Assembly (NCBI GenBank): GCA_900543605.1
Contig: UQSK01000037.1
Span: 1 to 18,135 of the forward strand
Source: an uncultured Collinsella sp.
Lineage (GTDB): Bacteria; Actinomycetota; Coriobacteriia; Coriobacteriales; Coriobacteriaceae
Direction: 5' to 3'
DNA length: 18,135 nucleotides
Part shown: one piece after another, positions 5,231 to 12,474 of the stretch
Numbering within the stretch: position 1 is the stretch's first letter
Layout of the letters: each line of letters opens with the position of its first letter
Made by a program: the position numbers and the translations under genes
Notes under the pieces: model-generated
Database searches by the model: none
Told to the model about the DNA's origin: nothing
The model's input: only the letters and a program-made list of their open reading frames with translations

Positions 5231-7474
5231 GTGAGCGATACAAAGCTAAAGCCAGCAAACAAAAAGCCTGCTACCCGCAAAGTCGCACCGCACGCACCGG
5301 AGCTCTCCAAGGACGATGTCTACCTGTTTGGCATTGGAATGTGGGAGCGCAGCTGGGAAAAGATGGGCGCTCACCCCGACACGCAGAACCGTACGCGTGG
5401 CTGGCGCTTTTGCGTTTGGGCGCCCGACGTAAAGAGCGTCCATGTCATTGGCGAATTTAACGACTGGGATGAGGAAGCCAACCCGCTGGTGCCCATGCAT
5501 ACGAGCGCTATTTGGGAAGGCTTTATTCCTGGCGCCGAGCAGGGCCAGCTCTATAAATATCTCATTGAGACCAACGAGGGCGAAAAGCTCTACAAGGCCG
5601 ATCCGTATGCCTTTAAGGCCGAGTGCCCTCCGGGTACCGCCAGCGTACTGTGGACCCTCGATGGCTACCAGTGGAACGACGCCGCGTGGCTCAAGCGCCG
5701 CGCTAGCCACAACCACATGTCGCAGCCCCTTAACATCTACGAGGTGCATATTGGCTCGTGGAAGCGCCACGGCGACGCGCCGCAAGGCGAGCCGGACGAG
5801 TACGGCAACTACCCCGGCCCCATGGATCCCTTCCCCGCACAGCGCGGCGAGTTCTACACCTACGACGACCTGTCGGTTGAGCTCGTGGACTACGTGCGCG
5901 ATATGGGATATACGCATATCGAGGTTATGCCGCTTATGGAGCACCCCTTCGACGGCTCCTGGGGCTACCAGACGACCGGCTACTACGCCGCCACGTCGCG
6001 CTACGGCAACCCGCAGCAGCTCATGCACTTTATCGATGCGTGCCACGAGGCGGGCATTGGCGTGATCATGGACTGGGTACCCGGCGGTTTTTGCGCCGAC
6101 TCCCACGGCCTTGCCACCTTTAACGGCCACATGCTGTTTGAGCACGAGATTCATCCCAACTGGGGCACGCACAAGTTTGACTTCGCCCGCGGCGAGGTCC
6201 GCTCCTTCCTGGTCTCCAACGTGCTGTACTGGCTCGAGAACTTCCACGTGGACGGCATCCGCATGGACGGCGTGTCCAGCATGCTGTACCTCAACTTTGG
6301 CATCGACGATCCGGGCCAAAAGAAGTTCAACAAGTACGGTACCGAGGAGGATCTGGACGCCAGCGCGTTTATCCGCCAGGTCAACTGCGCTGTAGAGGCG
6401 CACTACCCCGACGTGATGATGATGGCCGAGGAGTCCACCGCGTGGCCGCTCGTGACCTATCCGCCGCAGGACGGCGGCCTGGGCTTCCACTACAAGTGGG
6501 ACATGGGCTGGATGAACGACACCCTGCACTACATGCAGACCGATTTTCCGTGGCGCCCCGGCAACCACGGCCTGCTCACGTTCTCCATCATGTACGCCTT
6601 TACCGAGAACTTCATCTGCCCGCTGAGCCACGACGAGGTCGTGCACGGCAAGTGCTCGCTCATCGGCCGCATGCCGGGCGACTGGTGGCGCCAGTTTGCC
6701 GGCCTGCGCACGCTCGCCTTCTACCAGATGACTCATCCCGGTGCCAAGCTCAACTTTATGGGCAACGAGATCGGCCAGTTTATTGAGTGGCGCTACTACG
6801 AGTCCATCCAGTGGTTCCTGACCGAGGAGTACGAGACTCACAGGCATCATCAGGCGTTTATCAGGGCGCTCAATCACCTATACACCGCCGAGCCCGCCCT
6901 GTACGAGCGCGGCTACACCGACGACGGCTTTACCTGGATCGATGCGGACAACTCCAAGCAGTCCATCGTGAGCTTTGTGCGCCAGGGCGAGGACGTCGAT
7001 GACGACCTGGTGATCCTGATCAACTTTGACCCGGCGAGCTACGAGAGCTTCCGTGTGGGCGTGCCGCGCGAGGGCGACTGGGAGGTCATCTTCGATTCCG
7101 ACCGTCCCGAGTTTGGCGGCAGCGGCTATGCCGGCGAGGAGCCCTACACCTGCTCGAGCGAGCCCTATCCCTGGAACGGGCAGATGGACTCCATCGAAAT
7201 CAAGGTGCCCGGTCTGGCTGGCGTGGTGCTTAAGCGCCGCGGCCCCAGCAGCTACAAGCCGCCGGTGGTTGAGGCGCCCAAGAAGGCGACGCACAAGCGC
7301 ACGTCCTCGGTGAAGCCCAAGCCTGCGGCTGCCAAGAAGGCTCCGGCCAAGGCAAAGGCCAAGACCGCCGCAAAGCCCGCTGCTAAGGCTACCGCGACCA
7401 AGAAGCCGGCTGCCAAAAAAGCCGCTACCAAGGCCAAGTCTGCTTCTGTTAAGTCGTCTGCCAAGGATGCGTAA
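5231..7474 (+). CDS. glgB: 1,4-alpha-glucan branching enzyme with basic C-terminal tail
   Basis: GlgB cuts an alpha-1,4 glucan chain and rejoins it as an alpha-1,6 branch. About 747 residues: a short basic N-terminus (KPANKKPATRK), a CBM48 domain (about 55-150, GWRFCVWAPDVKSVHVIGEFNDW split over two strands), the GH13 barrel, and a C-terminal beta domain to about 668. The nucleophile is D346 (GIRMDGVSSM), the acid/base is in MAEESTAW (E400/E401), and SHDEVVHG gives H467 and D468. Region I reads DWVPGGF, where E. coli and Bacillus enzymes have DWVPGHF, so the usual active-site His is Gly286. Residues about 672-747 are a Lys/Ala/Pro/Thr-rich tail absent from E. coli GlgB. Start: GTG at 5231 with GGGA 6 nt upstream; ATG at 5216 or 5219 and TTG at 5171 are in frame but lack ribosome sites. 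First gene of the glg run. Confidence 0.93.
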   Translation: MSDTKLKPANKKPATRKVAPHAPELSKDDVYLFGIGMWERSWEKMGAHPDTQNRTRGWRFCVWAPDVKSVHVIGEFNDWDEEANPLVPMHTSAIWEGFIPGAEQGQLYKYLIETNEGEKLYKADPYAFKAECPPGTASVLWTLDGYQWNDAAWLKRRASHNHMSQPLNIYEVHIGSWKRHGDAPQGEPDEYGNYPGPMDPFPAQRGEFYTYDDLSVELVDYVRDMGYTHIEVMPLMEHPFDGSWGYQTTGYYAATSRYGNPQQLMHFIDACHEAGIGVIMDWVPGGFCADSHGLATFNGHMLFEHEIHPNWGTHKFDFARGEVRSFLVSNVLYWLENFHVDGIRMDGVSSMLYLNFGIDDPGQKKFNKYGTEEDLDASAFIRQVNCAVEAHYPDVMMMAEESTAWPLVTYPPQDGGLGFHYKWDMGWMNDTLHYMQTDFPWRPGNHGLLTFSIMYAFTENFICPLSHDEVVHGKCSLIGRMPGDWWRQFAGLRTLAFYQMTHPGAKLNFMGNEIGQFIEWRYYESIQWFLTEEYETHRHHQAFIRALNHLYTAEPALYERGYTDDGFTWIDADNSKQSIVSFVRQGEDVDDDLVILINFDPASYESFRVGVPREGDWEVIFDSDRPEFGGSGYAGEEPYTCSSEPYPWNGQMDSIEIKVPGLAGVVLKRRGPSSYKPPVVEAPKKATHKRTSSVKPKPAAAKKAPAKAKAKTAAKPAAKATATKKPAAKKAATKAKSASVKSSAKDA

Positions 7475-7482
7475 CAAAGCCG

Positions 7483-7567
7483 TTACAGCTGTAATTACCC
7501 GCCTCGTCGAGGCGTAGGATACAAGACATAACCGTTCCGGGAGAAACATCCCCGGGGGAAAGGAACG
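7483..7567 (+). promoter_or_regulatory. glgB-glgP junction: palindrome, hairpin and masked ribosome site
   Basis: Three elements fill the 94-bp gap. TTACAGCTGTAA (7483-7494) is a perfect 12-bp palindrome. CGCCTC-GTC-GAGGCG (7500-7514) is a short hairpin without a U-run. CGTTCC (7533-7538) can pair with GGAACG (7562-7567), which contains part of the glgP ribosome site, with an inner GGGA/TCCC stem. The last could limit GlgP translation. A TAGGAT at 7515-7520 could be a weak internal -10, but no -35 is seen. Confidence 0.4.
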
Positions 7568-7568
7568 T

Positions 7569-9995
7569 ATGAATAAGATCTTCGACAACAAGCAGGAGTT
7601 TACCGAGCTCTATCGCGATGCCGTCATGAGCATCAGCGGCAAGAGCGTCGAGGCCGCTAGCGACCTGGACCGCTTTAACGCCCTGGCCAAGCTCGTGGCC
7701 GAGAAGGCCCGCACCGTTGCCACCAAGAGCGACGCCCGCGCCACCGCCGAGGGCAAAAAGCGCGTGTACTATTTCTCGATCGAGTTTTTGATCGGCCGCT
7801 TGCTCGACAACTACCTGCTCAACTTTGGCGTGCGCGACATGGTCGCCGAGGCACTCGACGACATGGGCTTTGACCTGTCCGTCATCGAGAACCAGGAGCC
7901 CGATCCGGCTCTGGGCAACGGTGGCCTGGGCCGTCTTGCCGCATGCTTCCTGGATTCCATGGCAGCCGAGGGCATTGCCGGCTACGGCAACGGCATGCGC
8001 TACCGCTACGGCCTGTTTAAGCAGGAGATCGTCAACGGCAGCCAGGTCGAGGCCACCGACGAATGGCTCACCCACGGCTATCCCTGGGAGGTCCGTCGTC
8101 AGGACAAGGCCGTGACCATCAAGTTTGGTGGCCATGTTGAGGGCTTTGAGGAGAACGGCCGCACGTTCTACCGCACGGTGGACACGCAGGACATCCTGGC
8201 TGTCCCCTATGACATCCCCGTGGTGGGCTATGCCGGCGAGACCGTCAACAAGCTGCGCGTCTGGGCCGCCGAGCCGGTCGAGGAGCACTTCGATCTGGAG
8301 GCCTTCAACCGCGGCGATTACGCCCTGGCCGACGCCGAGCGCGCCGAGGCCGAGGCGATCAGCGCCATCCTCTACCCCAACGACGCCGGCGAGCACGGCC
8401 GTCTGCTGCGCCTGAAGCAGGAGTACCTGTTTGTTTCGGCCGGCATCTACAGCCTGTTCGACACCTTTGAGAAGGAACACGGCGAGAACTGGGAGCTGCT
8501 GCCGCAGTTTGTGGCCATCCACACCAACGACACGCACCCCGCCATGTGCGGACCCGAGCTCATGCGTATCCTCATCGACGAAAAGAAGCTCGAGTGGGAC
8601 GACGCCTGGAACATCGTGACGCAGGTCGTGAGCTACACCAACCACACCATCCTGCCCGAGGCTTTGGAGAAGTGGCCCATCGGCACGTTCTCCAAGCTCC
8701 TCCCCCGCGTGTACCAGATCATCGACGAGATCAGCCGTCGTTGGCACGAGTCGTTCGATACCACGCAGGAGGGCTGGCAGGAGCGTCTGCGCCAGACCGC
8801 CATTCTGTGGGACGGCGAGATTCGCATGGCCAACCTGTCCGTGATCTGCAGCCACAGCGTCAACGGCGTGGCCAAGATCCACTCCGACATCATCAAGAAC
8901 ATCGTGCTCAAGGACTTCTATGCCCTAACGCCCGAGAAGTTCAACAACAAGACCAACGGCATTTCGCACCGTCGCTTCTTTGCCGAGTCCAACCCCACCT
9001 ACGCCAAGCTCGTGACCGAGGCCATTGGCGACGACTGGCTCAAGGACGCCTTTGAGCTGGAGAAACTCAAGGAGTTTAAGGATGACACCGAGTTCCTGAA
9101 GGCCGTGGGTGCCTCCAAGCGCGCCAACAAGGAGCGTCTGGCCGCCTACGTTAAGGCCGAGACCGGTCTGGTCATTGACCCCAACACCGTCTTCGATGTT
9201 CAGGTCAAGCGCTTCCATGCCTACAAGCGCCAGCTCATGAACATCATGAAGGTGATGGACATCTACAACCGTCGCATCGCCGATCCCAACTTCCATGTGA
9301 CGCCGACGACCTTCATCTTTAGCGGCAAGGCTGCCTCGAGCTACACCTTTGCCAAGGAGACCATCCGTCTGATCAACTCGGTGGCCGAGGTCATCAACAA
9401 CGACGCCCGCGTCAACGAGGTCATGAAGGTCTGCTTTATCCCCAACTTCCGCGTGAGCAACGCCCAGCTCATCTACCCCGCCGCCGAGATCTCTGAGCAG
9501 ATTTCCACGGCCGGCAAGGAGGCCTCGGGAACGTCCAACATGAAGCTCATGATGAACGGCGCCATTACGCTGGGCACCCTCGACGGCGCCAACATCGAGA
9601 TCGCCGACTTGGCCGGCCGCGAGAACGAGGCCATCTTTGGCCTGACCGCTCCCGAGGTCGAGCAGCTCTGGGCATCCAACAGCTACTTTGCGTGGGATAC
9701 GCTCAACAACGATCGCGAGCGTCTGGGCCGCGTGATGGACGAGCTCAAGGACAACACCTTTGCGGGTCTTTCGGGCAACTTCGAGAGCATCTACAACGAG
9801 CTCATGAACAACAACGACCCCGACCTGGTCATGGCTGACTTCCGCAGCTACGTGGATGCATGGGAGAAGCTCACCGGCAGCTATGGCGACCAGGAGACCT
9901 GGAACCGCAAGGCCCTGCTCAACACCGCCTCCTCCGGCTGGTTCTCGAGCGACCGCACCATTCGCGAATACCGCGACGAGATCTGGCACGCGTAA
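7569..9995 (+). CDS. glgP: Glycogen/maltodextrin phosphorylase
   Basis: An 808-residue GT35 enzyme that releases glucose-1-phosphate from alpha-glucan chain ends with inorganic phosphate and pyridoxal phosphate. Length matches bacterial GlgP/MalP (about 800). Conserved blocks: YFSIEFLIGRLLDNYLLNFG near the N-terminus, DPALGNGGLGRLAACFLDS, HTNDTHPAM, and EASGTSNMKLMMNGAITLG carrying the PLP lysine K659, followed by TLDGANIEI. The start ATG has AAAGGA 4 nt upstream. It lies between glgB and glgC on the same strand, so synthesis and breakdown enzymes are co-encoded. Its product glucose-1-phosphate is also the GlgC substrate. The sequence alone does not separate glycogen from maltodextrin preference; the glg context favours glycogen. 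Confidence 0.95.
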   Translation: MNKIFDNKQEFTELYRDAVMSISGKSVEAASDLDRFNALAKLVAEKARTVATKSDARATAEGKKRVYYFSIEFLIGRLLDNYLLNFGVRDMVAEALDDMGFDLSVIENQEPDPALGNGGLGRLAACFLDSMAAEGIAGYGNGMRYRYGLFKQEIVNGSQVEATDEWLTHGYPWEVRRQDKAVTIKFGGHVEGFEENGRTFYRTVDTQDILAVPYDIPVVGYAGETVNKLRVWAAEPVEEHFDLEAFNRGDYALADAERAEAEAISAILYPNDAGEHGRLLRLKQEYLFVSAGIYSLFDTFEKEHGENWELLPQFVAIHTNDTHPAMCGPELMRILIDEKKLEWDDAWNIVTQVVSYTNHTILPEALEKWPIGTFSKLLPRVYQIIDEISRRWHESFDTTQEGWQERLRQTAILWDGEIRMANLSVICSHSVNGVAKIHSDIIKNIVLKDFYALTPEKFNNKTNGISHRRFFAESNPTYAKLVTEAIGDDWLKDAFELEKLKEFKDDTEFLKAVGASKRANKERLAAYVKAETGLVIDPNTVFDVQVKRFHAYKRQLMNIMKVMDIYNRRIADPNFHVTPTTFIFSGKAASSYTFAKETIRLINSVAEVINNDARVNEVMKVCFIPNFRVSNAQLIYPAAEISEQISTAGKEASGTSNMKLMMNGAITLGTLDGANIEIADLAGRENEAIFGLTAPEVEQLWASNSYFAWDTLNNDRERLGRVMDELKDNTFAGLSGNFESIYNELMNNNDPDLVMADFRSYVDAWEKLTGSYGDQETWNRKALLNTASSGWFSSDRTIREYRDEIWHA

Positions 9996-10032
9996 AGGCG
10001 CGCGAGCTCCCTTATGCCAGCACGGCATTACT

Positions 10033-10063
10033 CGACGGGCGCGACCGAGCGCCGCGCCCGTCG
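10033..10063 (+). other. Strong hairpin between glgP and glgC
   Basis: An 11-bp perfect stem CGACGGGCGCG / CGCGCCCGTCG with a 9-nt loop, very GC-rich, 38 nt after the glgP stop. The sequence that follows (CTAATGGGTTT) has no U-run, so it is at best a weak terminator; mRNA stabilisation of the upstream message is another possibility. The glgC start lies 41 nt downstream. Confidence 0.6.
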
Positions 10064-10103
10064 CTAATGGGTTTAAGAACATCGATGACAGAAGGAGAAA
10101 TCG

Positions 10104-11252
10104 ATGAGTAAGAAAGAATGCATCGCGATGCTCCTCGCAGGAGGACAGGGCAGCCGATTGGGGGCACTCACCCAAAAGATCGCTAAGCCGGCGGTTAGCT
10201 TTGGTGGCAAGTTCCGCATTATCGACTTTTCGCTGTCCAACTGCTCCAACTCGGGCATCGACACGGTGGGAGTTCTGACGCAGTACCGCCCCTACCTGCT
10301 GCATGCCTATGTGGGCTCCGGCGAGGCGTGGGATCTGGACAGCCGCGACGGCGGCGTGTCGATCCTGCCGCCGTACGAGACGCAGACCGGCGGCGCCTGG
10401 TATGCGGGCACGGCCGACGCCATTACGCAGAACCTCGACTACATCAAGGCCAACGACCCCAAGTACGTCCTGATTCTTTCGGGCGATCACCTGTATCGCA
10501 TGGACTACCGCAAGATGCTCAAGACGCACATTGAGAATAACGCCGACCTCACGGTGAGCGTTATGCCCGTGCCGTGGGAGGAGGCCAGCCGCTTTGGCAT
10601 CCTGACCACCGACCCCGAGGACGGCCGCATCACTAAGTTCACCGAGAAGCCCGATAAGCCCGATTCGAACCTCGCGTCCATGGGCATCTACATCTTCTCG
10701 GCCGACGTGCTGATCGAGGCACTCGAGCAGGACGCTCTGGACCAGCGCTCGAGCCACGACTTTGGCAAGGACATCATCCCCAAGCTGCTCGGCGAGGGCA
10801 AGCGCCTGTACAGCTACGAGTTCCACGGCTTTTGGAAGGATGTCGGCACCATCGCCAGCTTCCACGAGACCTCGATGGACCTGCTGGGCAACAACCCCGA
10901 GTTCGATCTGTTTGACAAGCACTTCCCCATCATGTCCAACATCACCACGCGTCCGCCGCACTACATTGGTCCGGATGGTCGCCTGGACGACTGCCTGGTC
11001 TCCAACGGCTGCAAGATCTACGGCACCGCTCGCCACTCGATCCTTTCGACCGATGTCATCATCGAGGAGCGCGCCGTGGTCGAGGACTCCGTGCTGCTGC
11101 CGGGTGCGCACGTTAAGAGCGGCGCGCACATCTGCCGCGCTATTTTGGGCGAGAACTCCACGGTCGAAGAGGGCGTGAAGCTCGGCTCTGTCGATACCAC
11201 CAAGGATACGGCCGTCGTTGGAAATGACGTCGTTATCGGGAAGGGGGAATGA
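10104..11252 (+). CDS. glgC: Glucose-1-phosphate adenylyltransferase, catalytic subunit
   Basis: A 382-residue ADP-glucose pyrophosphorylase that makes ADP-glucose and pyrophosphate from ATP and glucose-1-phosphate, the committed step of glycogen synthesis. The nucleotide loop is LLAGGQGSRLGALT (residues 11-23) and K28-P29 follow. The metal-binding aspartate is D128 in SGDHLYRMDY, and glucose-1-phosphate binding K182 is in FTEKP. The C-terminal left-handed beta-helix begins after about residue 280. All catalytic residues are present, in contrast to its neighbour glgD. ATG start with AAGGAG 7 nt upstream. The stop is 4 nt before the glgD start, so the two subunits are translationally coupled. 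E. coli GlgC is longer (about 430). Confidence 0.95.
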   Translation: MSKKECIAMLLAGGQGSRLGALTQKIAKPAVSFGGKFRIIDFSLSNCSNSGIDTVGVLTQYRPYLLHAYVGSGEAWDLDSRDGGVSILPPYETQTGGAWYAGTADAITQNLDYIKANDPKYVLILSGDHLYRMDYRKMLKTHIENNADLTVSVMPVPWEEASRFGILTTDPEDGRITKFTEKPDKPDSNLASMGIYIFSADVLIEALEQDALDQRSSHDFGKDIIPKLLGEGKRLYSYEFHGFWKDVGTIASFHETSMDLLGNNPEFDLFDKHFPIMSNITTRPPHYIGPDGRLDDCLVSNGCKIYGTARHSILSTDVIIEERAVVEDSVLLPGAHVKSGAHICRAILGENSTVEEGVKLGSVDTTKDTAVVGNDVVIGKGE

Positions 11253-11256
11253 TCCG

Positions 11257-12384
11257 ATGATCAATCGCAAGGCCATCGGCTATATCACCGCTAACTACTC
11301 TTCGACCTACGGCAGCGTGCTGCTCAAGGACCGCCCCATCGCGTCCGTCCCGTTTTTGGGCCGCTACCGTCTGATCGACTTCCCGCTGTCCAACATGATG
11401 AATGCCGGCATCAAGACCGTCGGCGTCGTCATGCCGGGCAACTACCGCTCGCTGATCGACCACGTGGGCTCGGGCAAGGACTGGGGTCTGGACCGCAAGA
11501 AGGGCGGCCTGTTCATGGTGCCCGGCAACGCGTATGGCACCACCAAGGGCGGCATGCGTTTCCTGCTGCGCGACATCATCTCCAACAAGACGCTGTTCCA
11601 GCGCTCGGACAAGCCCTATGTCGTGATGATGGGCACCAACATCATCTTTAACATGGACCTCAACACCATCATCGACGCGCACGAGAACTCCGGTGCCCAG
11701 ATGACCGTGGTGTACTGCAAGGCCACGCGCAACGTCGATGACGAGACCAAGCTGCAGATCAACGAGAACGGCCGCCTGACGGGTGTGAGCGCCGGCGTCG
11801 TGTACGGCGACAACGCCTCCATGGACTGCTGCATCGTCAACCGCGAGACGCTGCTCGAGATCATCGACCACTACCAGGCCGCCGACTATCTGGACCTGCT
11901 CGAGGCACTCCAGGGCGACTTTGGCAACATCGACGTGTGCAGCTACGAGTACAAGGGCGAGGTCGTGGGCGTGTTTAGCGAGAAGTCGCTCTATCGCCGC
12001 AGCATGGACCTGCTCGACCAGACCGTGGCCGACCAGCTCTTCGATCCCGAGCGCCCGATCCTGACCAAGGCCCACGACGTGCCGCCTTCGCGCTATGCGA
12101 CCGGCAGCCACGCGTGCAACTCGATCATCTCGGCCGGCTGCATCATCAAGGGCACCGTGCGCAACTCGATTCTGTCGCGCGGCGTCGTGGTCGAGGAGGG
12201 CGCCTCGGTGACCAACTCGATCATCAACCAGAGCTGCATTATCAAGAGCGGCGCCCGCGTTGAGAATGCCATCCTGGACAAGAACAACGTGGTTCCCACC
12301 AACACCGAGCTTCGCGGCACGCCCGAGAACATCCTGGTGCTGGGCAAGGCTCCGTTAACTCCTGATACCACCATCGTACGTTAA
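11257..12384 (+). CDS. glgD: ADP-glucose pyrophosphorylase regulatory-like subunit
   Basis: A 375-residue homologue of GlgC that lacks the nucleotide loop: the N-terminus reads AIGYITANYSSTYGSVLL in place of GGxGxRL. The catalytic SGD is replaced by GTN (126-128), so D is lost. It keeps the fold (FLGRYRLIDFPLSNMMNAGIK split around residues 33-52) and the beta-helix C-terminus. In Firmicutes, GlgD forms a hetero-oligomer with GlgC and raises its activity; the same is expected here. The ATG at 11257 is preceded by AGGGGG 9 nt upstream at the end of glgC, which fixes the start over earlier in-frame TTG and ATG codons. Confidence 0.93.
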   Translation: MINRKAIGYITANYSSTYGSVLLKDRPIASVPFLGRYRLIDFPLSNMMNAGIKTVGVVMPGNYRSLIDHVGSGKDWGLDRKKGGLFMVPGNAYGTTKGGMRFLLRDIISNKTLFQRSDKPYVVMMGTNIIFNMDLNTIIDAHENSGAQMTVVYCKATRNVDDETKLQINENGRLTGVSAGVVYGDNASMDCCIVNRETLLEIIDHYQAADYLDLLEALQGDFGNIDVCSYEYKGEVVGVFSEKSLYRRSMDLLDQTVADQLFDPERPILTKAHDVPPSRYATGSHACNSIISAGCIIKGTVRNSILSRGVVVEEGASVTNSIINQSCIIKSGARVENAILDKNNVVPTNTELRGTPENILVLGKAPLTPDTTIVR

Positions 12385-12415
12385 CGTTGGCACCGCAACA
12401 TCGCTCGTAACATGT

Positions 12416-12451
12416 AGAATAGCCGCCCGGTTCGCGCCTGGCGGCTATTCT
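12416..12451 (+). other. 12-bp hairpin between glgD and glgA
   Basis: AGAATAGCCGCC pairs perfectly with GGCGGCTATTCT around a 12-nt loop. It starts 31 nt after the glgD stop and ends 13 nt before the glgA ribosome site. No U-run follows, so termination, if any, would be partial. Together with the glgP-glgC hairpin it divides the operon into glgB-glgP, glgCD and glgA segments. A partial terminator, an RNA processing or stability element, and a translational element are all possible. Confidence 0.6.
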
Positions 12452-12474
12452 CGAATAACAACATGGGAGACAAT

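Noticed and set aside
5246..6877. 543-residue minus-strand open frame opposite glgB (and similar long ones opposite glgP, glgC, glgA and the fusion gene)
   Set aside because: Long antisense frames are expected in GC-rich genes; their His/Val/Leu/Gly-biased composition and lack of motifs show they are shadows of the coding strand.
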